Assembly (NCBI RefSeq): GCF_024359545.1
Contig: NZ_JAKQZG010000012.1
Location: forward strand, 123,871 to 187,870
Length of the DNA: 64,000 nucleotides
Direction: 5' to 3'
From: Jiella marina
GTDB taxonomy: Bacteria; Pseudomonadota; Alphaproteobacteria; Rhizobiales; Rhizobiaceae
Below the pieces are notes generated by a model. That model saw nothing but the letters and a program-made list of their open reading frames with translations, was not told the origin of the DNA and searched no databases. Numbering within the stretch: the stretch's first letter is position 1; each line of letters starts with the position of its first letter. Both the position numbers and the translations under genes were made by a program. Positions 56,352 through 63,455 of this stretch are shown here, piece by piece.

Positions 56352-57030
56352 GACGCAGCTCCGTGTGCATGGCCGGATCGAGGAGCTTCGTTAGCACGGC
56401 CGAGGCGAGCGCCTCCGCATCGGCTCGCGCGCTCGGCAGACCCGACACGGCGGCGTCGTCCAGCGAATGGATCGTCCCGCCGTAGGACCAGACAGCGCGA
56501 TGCGCCGCCCTGTCCGGAAGGCCGGGAAGGACCGGCCGCTGCATTCGCTGGAGTTGTTCCAGGGCGTCCCGAGCCGTTCTCTCCCGCCAGGACAGCATGT
56601 TGGTCGCCGAGAGCACATAAGCCAGCGGAATGGTAGTGCGCCCCCTCGTCGACCTCAGGAGAATGTCGACGCCGATCGCCTCAATGGCGTCGAGAACCGA
56701 CAGACGGCAGGGAACCAGGACGGCATCGGCCATGATGGCGGATCGCATTCCGAGCGAGCGGCGGCTTCCCTCCGAATCGATCAGGACGACGTCGAAATAG
56801 GCTCTTCCGCCTTGAACCGCCTTCTCCAGTTGAGAGGAATCGAGGGCAGGCATGACTTGGATCGTATCGGGCAGGCCTGCCATCTGCGACCAGCGCACGA
56901 GCGGCGCATTGGGATCCGCGTCGATGATGAGAACGCGGGCGTTGACATCGGCGAAGGCGCTGGCCAACGCCAGGACCATCGAGCTCTTGCCGGAGCCGCC
57001 CTTGAATGAAACGGATGCGAGGACAGGCAT
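56341..57030 (-). CDS. parA: ParA/MinD-type partition ATPase
   Basis: 229 residues, the short ParA class without an N-terminal HTH. Deviant Walker A KGGSGKSS (about 10-17), Walker B-like VLIDSEGS (usually D-x-P, here Ser-Glu), and LVPCRLSVLDAIEAIGVDILL. It resembles VirC1/ParF-type ATPases that distribute DNA over the nucleoid. With the RHH gene and the two 17-bp repeats upstream it forms a complete-looking partition cassette, useful to an excised or plasmid-like form of the island. Confidence 0.88.
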   Translation of the reverse strand: MPVLASVSFKGGSGKSSMVLALASAFADVNARVLIIDADPNAPLVRWSQMAGLPDTIQVMPALDSSQLEKAVQGGRAYFDVVLIDSEGSRRSLGMRSAIMADAVLVPCRLSVLDAIEAIGVDILLRSTRGRTTIPLAYVLSATNMLSWRERTARDALEQLQRMQRPVLPGLPDRAAHRAVWSYGGTIHSLDDAAVSGLPSARADAEALASAVLTKLLDPAMHTELRHGR

Positions 57031-57124
57031 GGCTGTTCATCTCCTTGGTTAATCATCCTCGGAGCGTTGGCCGATTCCACGAAAGTAAGAAGCGTGCCCG
57101 ATGGGAGGAAATGGCAGGCTGCCG

Positions 57125-57170
57125 GCTAGCAGCTGGCTAGCCGCTATCTTCCTGCTAGCAGTCGACTAGC
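57125..57170. repeat. Two 17-bp repeats upstream of parA, candidate centromere/operator
   Basis: GCTAGCAGCTGGCTAGC (57125-57141) and GCTAGCAGTCGACTAGC (57154-57170) are 29 bp apart start to start and differ at three positions. Each holds two CTAGC half-sites, the first being the full palindrome GCTAGC. They lie about 95 bp upstream of the parA start. This is where small partition systems place the parC/parS site bound by the RHH protein. Confidence 0.68.
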
Positions 57171-57217
57171 TCGCATCGAGCGAACGCTGACGGCCCTTGT
57201 GGGAGTGGGCCTTCAAC

Positions 57218-58036
57218 GTAAGCATCGCCGTCACCCACCTTGCTGATCGCGACGTAGCCGGCGAGTTTCCGGGCCTTTCGAACGAAGGGAAAGGCTTGGA
57301 GCCATGTCGATGTCATGTGCTGATACTGGCACGAAACCAGTTCGGCGGTTCGAGGTCTTCACGGGCGCAGGTCGGCGGCGCGACTGGAGCGACGAAGAGA
57401 AGGCGGCGATCGTCGCGGAGAGCTATTCCGGCCTGGAGAGCGTTTGCGCCGTTGCGCGGCGTCACGGGCTGAGCCATTCGCAACTCTTCACCTGGCGGCG
57501 CAAGTTGCGGCAGACGGCTTTGGCGAAGTCCGATGTGTCCCCGACCGAACCGACATTCGTGCCGGTGGTCATCGAACCGCCTGCCATTGAGAAGAAGCCT
57601 CGCGCGAAGCGGAAACGGTCACGCTCGTCCGGCAAGGCGATCCCGGCGGTCGAGCTGGAGATCGACGGCGTCGCGGTGAAGATCGCCAAGGGTGCTGACG
57701 CCAGAACGATCGCGGCGGTGATCGATGCGTTGAAGGGCAGTGCGTGATCGGGCCGAGCGGCACCGTCCGCGTCATGGTCGCGACGAAGCCCGTCGACTTC
57801 CGCAAAGGGGCAGAGGGTCTCGCCGCGCTGGTGCGCGAGACGATGGCGGCCGATCCTTTCGGCGGAACGGTCTACGTCTTCCGCGCCAAACGAGCTGACC
57901 GGATCAAGCTGATCTTCTGGGATGGTACGGGACTGGTTCTTGTCGCAAAGCGGCTTGAGGACGGCGCGTTCAAATGGCCTGCGATCACGGACGGCGTCAT
58001 TCGGCTGTCGGCCGCGCAGCTCTCCGCGCTTCTCGA
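57218..58036 (+). mobile_element. IS66-family element, truncated at the right
   Basis: The left end begins GTAAGCATCG at 57218, as IS66-family ends start with GTAA. It carries tnpA and most of tnpB. The similarity to TnpB stops near 58036, where the serine recombinase gene begins from the other strand. The tnpC transposase gene and the right end are absent from the window. Confidence 0.82.
57304..57747 (+). CDS. tnpA: IS66 TnpA
   Basis: 147 residues. N-terminal helix-turn-helix RRRDWSDEEKAAIVAESYSGLESVCAVARRHGLSHSQLFTWRRKLR, the typical IS66 OrfA DNA-binding domain, then a linker and a C-terminal ELEIDGVAVKIAKGADARTIAAVIDALK. The stop overlaps the GTG start of tnpB (GTGA). Start ATG 57304 or ATG 57310. 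It looks intact, but the element it serves is incomplete. Confidence 0.9.
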   Translation: MSMSCADTGTKPVRRFEVFTGAGRRRDWSDEEKAAIVAESYSGLESVCAVARRHGLSHSQLFTWRRKLRQTALAKSDVSPTEPTFVPVVIEPPAIEKKPRAKRKRSRSSGKAIPAVELEIDGVAVKIAKGADARTIAAVIDALKGSA

Positions 58037-58061
58037 TCATCCATGTGGATGCTCCTTGTAG
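57744..58061 (+). pseudogene. tnpB: IS66 TnpB, 3'-truncated
   Basis: 105 residues beginning at GTG. The body IGPSGTVRVMVATKPVDFRKGAEGLAALV, FGGTVYVFRAKRADRIKLIFWDGTGLVLVAKRLE and RLSAAQLSALLD is standard TnpB. The last residues (HPCGCSL) are foreign and come from the end of the convergent recombinase gene; the usual C-terminal 10-15 residues are lost. Function is doubtful, and without TnpC it cannot transpose anyway. Confidence 0.85.
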
Positions 58062-60121
58062 TCAGGCTGATGCCCCCTCAAGTCGACGCTTTCGATCCGA
58101 TGGCTTCGTAGGTCACGGATGGCCTGAAGAACGGCGTCGCAGTCGTGGAAGAGATAGGCTCCACTGGCCTGGCGATCGATGGCAATGCGACCGTCACGGA
58201 TTTGGACATAAAGCCACTTCGTGGGGATGCGGAGCCTCAAAGCCAGTTCTGCGATGCCGATAGATCCTGGAGCATGACGCCAGCGCGATTGCGGTTTGCG
58301 GGCCGGCCATCCGGCTTGCTTGCGGATGCGTCGCACGGTGTGGGAGGTCACTCTGTCCGGTGTTTTCGGAGAACGATATCCCTCGGCGGTCAACACGGCG
58401 GCGATCTCTTCGTCAGGCATTGTCGTCCCGGAAAGCTCGAGCGCTCGACGCTTCATCTCCTCACCCCGTTCCAGGCTGCTCAGCTTCGCGACCGGGCGCC
58501 TGACGGCGATTTCGCTGACTTCGCCGCCGCGCCAGACAATTCGGATCATGGCGGTGTCGTGGTCGCCGCGGTCGAGAATGATCTTTTCGACGAGGCAGCG
58601 TAGCAGTGCCTTTCTGTCGGTATCCCTGGTTCGAGGATCGGCCCAAAGCTGCGGCAGCCGTCCAGCGAGCGCGATGACCTGGGCGGTCTCGGTCCTACTC
58701 AGGACTGCAAGCGGCGCCAGGTCGGCGCATTGTCGCGACAAAGCCTCTTCGGCGGCCCTCAATTCGACGAGTGCAGCTTCCCAGCGTCGTTCCAGCTCGG
58801 CAGCGACCAACCGGTTGTCGGGATCGACCTTGTTATATTGACGCTCTGCCAAGGATGCTTGGTACCGCTTTCGCGTTACCTGCTGTTCAACGGCAGCGCG
58901 CGCAGCCTCATCGGCCTGCTGCCTGCATCGCCGCGCCTTCGACAGCGCTTCGATTTCGGTAGGAGCCAGGGCGACAAGGAAGGCTTGCGCTACCGGCTCG
59001 TCTACGATGGCGGCACCAAGGCTCTGACAACTCGGCGCTCCCCGCTGTGTGCGAAGATGGTTGCAGACGTATTCGCCTCCATGCTGATAGCGAACGTACA
59101 TTTTGTGGCCGCACCGGGCGCACCACACGATCCCCTGCAGCAGCAACTGCCCATCGCGCGGTGCTCCTCTGGTCTTGGTCTTCATATAATCGGCCCGATT
59201 GTCGCGGAGGATGGCCTGGATCGTCTCGAAAGTAGCCCAGTCGATATAGGCTGGATAACGGTCCTTCACGACGATCCGCCATTGGTCGCGGGATCGGGTG
59301 GACTTGTGTGAGCGGCCGCCATTGCCCGGCACGCGCTCCGTGCGCTTGCGTCCGAAGACGAACGCGCCAGCATAGGCCGGATTCTTCAAGATCGCGGTGA
59401 CGGCAGCGACGGTTCCGCGGACCCAATGAAGTTCGCCATATCGGTCGCGGCGCGGCAGGTCGACACCCTGCGTGTTCAAGAAACGCATGACCTTGGCGGC
59501 CGAGCGCAATCGCAGAAAGCTATCGAACAGCATGACCAGCCGCTGCTGGACTTCGACGTTCGGATCCTTCACCACGACGTTGCCAGGTTCGCGCACCAGC
59601 CCCACGGGGAGCATCTGTGCGAGGTCCCCGCGCTCGGCCTTGGCGAGCAGGCCGGCTGTGAGGCGGCCGCGGATCGTATGGAGCTCGAGTTCGGAGATCG
59701 CGCCTTTCAGCCCGAGAAGAAGGCGTCCATTGCTCGAACCGGGATCATAGACGCCGTCGCGATCGGCGATCAGGCAGTTCCGCAGACCGCAGATGTCGAG
59801 AAGTGGATACCAATCCGAACAATTGCGGGCCAAGCGGGTGACGTCGACCGACAAAACAAGACCTACCTCGTTCAGGCTGACGCGAGCCGTCAGTTCCTGG
59901 AAGCCGCGCCGATCCAGGACGGAGGATCCACTCAGTCCGAGATCGGTGTCGATGATGTCAATGTCGTTCCGGCCCCAGCCCAGTTCCTCGGCCCGTTGTC
60001 GCAACGCGTATTGAAGACGCAGGCTTTCCTGATGAGCGATGACCTGGGCCGGTGTCGACTGGCGGATGTAAACGACAGCCTTGCGAGCGAGATGCGTCGC
60101 CGAAATCAGTTCGGACTTCAT
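58037..60121 (-). CDS. Large serine recombinase
   Basis: 694 residues. The resolvase catalytic domain has the nucleophile in AVVYIRQSTPAQV (Ser about 22), followed by LVLSVDVTRLARNCSDWYPLLDIC. Next come the recombinase domain (RSAAKVMRFLNTQGVDLPRRDRYG and AILKNPAYAGAFVFGRKR), a zinc ribbon (CARCGHKMYVRYQHGGEYVC), a coiled coil and an unusual C-terminal HTH-like extension (ELALRLRIPTKWLYVQIRDGRIAI). It is inserted in the IS66 tnpB and is coupled by ATGA to the gene before it. It is probably the transposase of its own element. Confidence 0.92.
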   Translation of the reverse strand: MKSELISATHLARKAVVYIRQSTPAQVIAHQESLRLQYALRQRAEELGWGRNDIDIIDTDLGLSGSSVLDRRGFQELTARVSLNEVGLVLSVDVTRLARNCSDWYPLLDICGLRNCLIADRDGVYDPGSSNGRLLLGLKGAISELELHTIRGRLTAGLLAKAERGDLAQMLPVGLVREPGNVVVKDPNVEVQQRLVMLFDSFLRLRSAAKVMRFLNTQGVDLPRRDRYGELHWVRGTVAAVTAILKNPAYAGAFVFGRKRTERVPGNGGRSHKSTRSRDQWRIVVKDRYPAYIDWATFETIQAILRDNRADYMKTKTRGAPRDGQLLLQGIVWCARCGHKMYVRYQHGGEYVCNHLRTQRGAPSCQSLGAAIVDEPVAQAFLVALAPTEIEALSKARRCRQQADEAARAAVEQQVTRKRYQASLAERQYNKVDPDNRLVAAELERRWEAALVELRAAEEALSRQCADLAPLAVLSRTETAQVIALAGRLPQLWADPRTRDTDRKALLRCLVEKIILDRGDHDTAMIRIVWRGGEVSEIAVRRPVAKLSSLERGEEMKRRALELSGTTMPDEEIAAVLTAEGYRSPKTPDRVTSHTVRRIRKQAGWPARKPQSRWRHAPGSIGIAELALRLRIPTKWLYVQIRDGRIAIDRQASGAYLFHDCDAVLQAIRDLRSHRIESVDLRGHQPDYKEHPHG

Positions 60122-60585
60122 GGCCGATCTCCACCAAAACGGCCGCGACGTCCTCGACGACCCGCTGCCGCAGGGAAGCGGGAAGCCTTGACCAGAGGTC
60201 CTTTGGGTCGATTGGCATGATCGTCGAGTTGGTTGGCCAGCGAGATCAGGTCTCGCAGAGCTTCAACGCTCAACTTCGACAGATTCTCCATGTCGGTCGA
60301 AAGTTCTGTCACGCGGACCGGAACGAAGAGCCGAGTATCGAGCTCACTTGCCACCTCGTAGGAGGGCGGCAGATTGCCCCCTTGGCGCGTCGAAAGACCC
60401 AATATACGGAAACTCTTCCCGTACAGGGGATGGTGCGGATCCAGAACCCTGATGATCTCCGGTGTGGGAGCGTCAGCCTCACTTGAGGGCGCATTCTTGC
60501 AGGTCTTCGCTCGAAGGTCTGGACTGGCGCCGCGTTCATGAGGCCCGAACGACACGGGTGCCCGAAGCTGTGAGCTGATGGGCAT
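60118..60585 (-). CDS. Accessory protein of the serine recombinase element
   Basis: 155 residues from ATG 60585; the frame stays open into the IS3 end, so starts further up are not credible. The core reads EIIRVLDPHHPLYGKSFRILGLSTRQGGNLPPSYEVASELDTRLFVPVRVTELS, then a helical tail NLSKLSVEALRDLISLANQLDDH and a basic end. It resembles the small DUF5372-type proteins that sit next to such recombinases. The stop overlaps the recombinase start (ATGA). Role unknown. Confidence 0.75.
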   Translation of the reverse strand: MPISSQLRAPVSFGPHERGASPDLRAKTCKNAPSSEADAPTPEIIRVLDPHHPLYGKSFRILGLSTRQGGNLPPSYEVASELDTRLFVPVRVTELSTDMENLSKLSVEALRDLISLANQLDDHANRPKGPLVKASRFPAAAGRRGRRGRFGGDRP

Positions 60586-60674
60586 CGAGGCCGATAAATC
60601 TCTCGCCGAAGGCGTGGGAGTGGAGTTCCCCCGGTTTTGTGGACACGATCTGACTTTCAAAGGAGAGTGTCCGA

Positions 60675-60986
60675 ATGCCGAGAACAAGAGCGCCCTATTC
60701 AGCGGAGTTTCGGGAGCAGATGATTGCGCTGGTTCGGGCTGGCCGTCGCCCGGAAGATTTGGCCAAGGAATTCGAGCCCTGCGCCCACACGATTTATGGC
60801 TGGGCCCGCAAGGCCGACCTTAGCGGCGATGGAAACGCTGCTGGCCTGGAAGAGAAGGAGCGCGCTGAGCTGCAACGTCTTCGCAAGGAGAACAAGCAGT
60901 TGCGGCTGGAGCGCGATATCCTGTCAAAGGCCGCGGCCTGGTTTGCTCAGAACGACGGGACGTCGTTCAGGTCTTCGAATTCATGA
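60675..60986 (+). CDS. IS3 transposase OrfA
   Basis: 103 residues. The helix-turn-helix AEFREQMIALVRAGRRPEDLAKEFEPCAHTIYGWARKAD is followed by a leucine-zipper-like coil ERAELQRLRKENKQLRLERDILSKAAAWFAQ, the standard IS3 OrfA layout. Its stop overlaps the OrfB start (ATGA), and OrfB lies in the -1 frame, which allows either coupling or programmed frameshifting to make the fusion transposase. No classical A6G slippery site was seen in the overlap. Confidence 0.92.
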   Translation: MPRTRAPYSAEFREQMIALVRAGRRPEDLAKEFEPCAHTIYGWARKADLSGDGNAAGLEEKERAELQRLRKENKQLRLERDILSKAAAWFAQNDGTSFRSSNS

Positions 60987-61846
60987 CCGCGAACCAGGCC
61001 CAGTTTCCGATCCAATCGATGTGCGAGGTGTTCGGCGTCTCGCGTTCGGGCTTTTACGCTTGGCAGAGCCGCTCTCCCTCCAACCGCGCCGTTGAAGACG
61101 CGGCGCTCTCGCAGAGGATCGCGGCAATCCACACCGCGTCTCACCAGACCTACGGTTCGCCACGGATCCACGCTGAGCTCCGTGAGGGTGGCGTCGCCGT
61201 CGGTCGCAAGCGGATCGAGCGGCTGATGAAAGTCGATGGCCTTGCCGGTGTGAGCCGCCGCCGCTCGGCACGTACGACGATCCGCGATGACCGCGTCCGT
61301 CCGGCCTGCGATCTCGTCGATCGTAACTTCTATGCAGAGGCGCCGAACCAGCTCTGGGTCGCCGACATCACCTCCATCCCGACCTGGGCCGGCTTCCTCT
61401 ATCTCGCGGTCGTGCTCGACGCCTTCTCGAGGCGGATCGTCGGCTGGTCGATGGCAAACAACCTGAAGACCCAGGTGGTCGTCGATGCGATGAACATGGC
61501 GCTCGCCCAGAGACATCCGACGAATGTCATTCATCATTCGGACCAGGGATCGCAATATACATCCGTGGCCTTCGGGCTGAGATGCAAGGAGGCCGGTGTG
61601 CGTCCATCGATGGGGTCGGTAGGCGATGCCTACGACAACGCGATGTGCGAGAGCTTCTTTGCCACGCTCGAATGCGAACTGCTCGATCGCCGCAAGTTCC
61701 CGACCAAAGCCGAGGCGCGCATGGCCGTCTTTAGCTTCATCGAGGGCTGGTACAATCCCGCTCGCCGCCATTCGGCCATCGGCTACAAATCGCCGATCGA
61801 ATACGAAAGGAGCGTCAAAGTCGCATCGAAAAGTGTAAGCCCCTAA
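60983..61846 (+). CDS. IS3 transposase OrfB (DDE integrase core)
   Basis: 287 residues. HTH_21-type region YGSPRIHAELREGGVAVGRKRIERLMK precedes the integrase core. The catalytic acids are in LWVADITSIPT (first Asp), IHHSDQGSQYTS (second Asp) and NAMCESFFATLECELL (Glu). The C-terminus FIEGWYNPARRHSAIGYKSPIEYE is typical. It appears intact, so the element may still be active. Confidence 0.94.
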   Translation: MTANQAQFPIQSMCEVFGVSRSGFYAWQSRSPSNRAVEDAALSQRIAAIHTASHQTYGSPRIHAELREGGVAVGRKRIERLMKVDGLAGVSRRRSARTTIRDDRVRPACDLVDRNFYAEAPNQLWVADITSIPTWAGFLYLAVVLDAFSRRIVGWSMANNLKTQVVVDAMNMALAQRHPTNVIHHSDQGSQYTSVAFGLRCKEAGVRPSMGSVGDAYDNAMCESFFATLECELLDRRKFPTKAEARMAVFSFIEGWYNPARRHSAIGYKSPIEYERSVKVASKSVSP

Positions 61847-61952
61847 CTGTCCACGGAACCGGGGGAACTCCAATCGTCGACGTGACGCCAAGCCATGCGC
61901 CCCTCTTCGTCGAGCGTGAAGAGGCGGGGCCATGTGTTGTCGAACAGGGCTT

Positions 61953-62087
61953 TCACTTCAGAATTGCGCCGATCGCCTCGAGCAGGGCGTTCACGGCCTG
62001 TAGCAAAGCTCGCGAGACGCCTGGAACGACGGCATCCGCCTCAGGTCCCAAGCTGTCATCCGCTTCAATTTGAAAGAGAGGCCGCAT
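61953..62087 (-). CDS. Possible small ORF upstream of the LacI gene
   Basis: 44 residues, beginning MRPLFQIEADDSLGPEADA and ending VNALLEAIGAILK. Its stop overlaps a GTG (GTGA) that opens a second frame, VKALFDNTWPRLFTLDEEG, running into the IS3 end at 61872 where it is cut. The overlap and amphipathic C-terminal helix suggest a real pair of small genes, the second interrupted by the IS. There is no clear ribosome-binding site, so confidence is low. Confidence 0.35.
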   Translation of the reverse strand: MRPLFQIEADDSLGPEADAVVPGVSRALLQAVNALLEAIGAILK

Positions 62088-62128
62088 AAGATCGGAGACG
62101 CTTTCCCTGTTCCCGAGGCTATTCGACT

Positions 62129-63181
62129 GTGCCGCCGACCCGAAAGACTGAAGACGCAGCGACCGTGCCGTCCGATTCCAGGTGGCAGCCGCGATTGCAC
62201 GACGTCGCGAAACTCGCTGGTGTCTCCCATCAGACAGTCTCGCGGGTCGTCAACGGACATCCCTACGTCAAGGCGGAGACGCGGCTGAAGGTTGTCGAGG
62301 CGATGGAGGCCTTGACCTATGTGCCCAATGCTTCCGCCCGCGCTCTCGCCAAAGGCCGTACCCAGACCATCGGCGTCATCTGTTACGAGACGACACTTTA
62401 TGGACCCGCCGCCGCGCTGATCGGCATTGAAATGCGCGCCCGGGAACTCAGCCATTCGGTCAATATCGTGTCGATCAGTTCGCTCGACGCTGCGATGATC
62501 AAGGAGGCGTTCCTGCGCCTCTATCGGCAGTCCGTCGCGGGCGTCGCGCTGATGTGCCCGCAATCCGCGATCGATTTCGATCCAAAGCTCCTCGACGTCG
62601 ATCTGCCGCTCGTCGGGGTCTGGGGCCCGCGTCTCGGCACCGTGCCGATCGTCTCGATCGACGAGATCGGCGGTGCGGGAAAGGCGACCCGACATCTTCT
62701 CGACAGGGGCTACGACACGGTCCACTTCGTCGGCGGGCCGGCGGGCCGCGTCGGTTCGAACGAGCGGATGAAGGGCTGGTCGGAGGCGCTGAAATCGGCC
62801 GGTCGGCGGGTTCCCGAGCCTCTCCATGGCGACTGGAGCGCCCGAAGCGGCTATGAGGCGGGTCGCATCCTTGCCGCCGACCGGGACGTCTCGGCCGTCT
62901 TCGTCGCGAGCGACCAGATGGCGCTCGGCCTGCTCCTCGCGCTCGGCGAAGGCGGGCGGCGCGTGCCGGAGGATATCGCCGTGGTCGGCTTCGACGACGT
63001 GCCCGAAGCGGCCTTCTTTTCCCCACCTTTGACCACGATCCGCCAGGATTTCTTCGGGATCGGCCGCCACGTGGTCGACGCCCTCCTGGCGCCGGACGTA
63101 CAGGCCGGAACGAAGGCGGTGCCCGCGTCGTCAGTTCTTCCCGTCGACCTCATCGTCCGGAGGAGCTCTGGCCCGGCCTGA
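62129..63181 (+). CDS. LacI-family transcriptional regulator
   Basis: 350 residues from GTG 62129. The HTH RLHDVAKLAGVSHQTVSRVVNGHPYVKAETRLKVVEAMEALTYVPNASARALA is classic LacI, and the periplasmic-binding-like effector domain follows (RTQTIGVICYETTLYGPAAALIGIE, VVSIDEIGGAGKATRHLLDRG, VFVASDQMALGLLLALGEGGRRVPEDIAVVGFDDVPEAAFFSPPLTTI). The first 20 residues are a non-conserved extension, so a later start is possible. It probably represses the transporter operon that begins 275 bp downstream. Confidence 0.92.
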   Translation: MPPTRKTEDAATVPSDSRWQPRLHDVAKLAGVSHQTVSRVVNGHPYVKAETRLKVVEAMEALTYVPNASARALAKGRTQTIGVICYETTLYGPAAALIGIEMRARELSHSVNIVSISSLDAAMIKEAFLRLYRQSVAGVALMCPQSAIDFDPKLLDVDLPLVGVWGPRLGTVPIVSIDEIGGAGKATRHLLDRGYDTVHFVGGPAGRVGSNERMKGWSEALKSAGRRVPEPLHGDWSARSGYEAGRILAADRDVSAVFVASDQMALGLLLALGEGGRRVPEDIAVVGFDDVPEAAFFSPPLTTIRQDFFGIGRHVVDALLAPDVQAGTKAVPASSVLPVDLIVRRSSGPA

Positions 63182-63417
63182 TTTCCGGGCTCTGGGAGAG
63201 GTCGCAAGGGCGAGGCCCGCGCCGCCTGGCGTTTTCCCGGATCGCCCCGGAACCGACGGACCGTTAGCTCCTGATCGGCCGCCGGGTCCATCTCCTCAAT
63301 CGTTCCCGCTCCACTCTTCGATGTCCAATCGGCCCAAGCTCCGTGCGCCCTGCCCGGCTGTCTGACTACGCCAATGAGCCGGCGAAGCATCCGAGTCTTG
63401 CGCCGTTGAAGCCTATC

Positions 63418-63431
63418 TGTTAGCGTTAACA
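63418..63431. promoter_or_regulatory. LacI-family operator
   Basis: TGTTAGCGTTAACA, arms TGTTA/TAACA around GCGT, close to the TGTTAGCGCTAACA-type palindromes bound by many LacI-family sugar regulators. It lies 24 bp before the permease start and after the lacI-type gene. Confidence 0.7.
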
Positions 63432-63455
63432 TAAATGGGGAGAACGGGAGGACGA

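Larger units (their letters stand above)
45665..61872. mobile_element. Putative tRNA-Gln-integrated genomic island (right border not found)
   Basis: Between tRNA-Gln and about 61.9 kb almost every gene is a mobility or plasmid-type function: tyrosine integrase, IstB relic, MobV-like relaxase, ParA with an RHH protein, IS66-type, serine recombinase and IS3-type elements, plus unassigned accessory genes. The left border at the tRNA 3' end is well supported by the integrase position. The right limit given here is only the end of the last recognisable insertion sequence; no second copy of the tRNA 3' end was found by eye, so the element may end earlier, continue past the window, or have lost its border. 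Confidence 0.65.
60621..61872 (+). mobile_element. IS3-family insertion sequence (1,252 bp)
   Basis: Terminal inverted repeats of 25 bp lie at 60621-60645 and 61848-61872. Both begin TGGAGTTCCCCCGGTT and end GTGGACA, with 23 of 25 positions matching. Two overlapping transposase frames fill the interior. The bases outside the ends (GAG on the left, ATC on the right) do not match, so there is no target duplication and one side has probably been rearranged. Confidence 0.9.

Noticed and set aside
55950..56636. 228-codon plus-strand frame
   Set aside because: It is antisense to the RHH and ParA genes, has no domain and no clear ribosome-binding site; it reflects the GC-rich third codon positions of the real genes.
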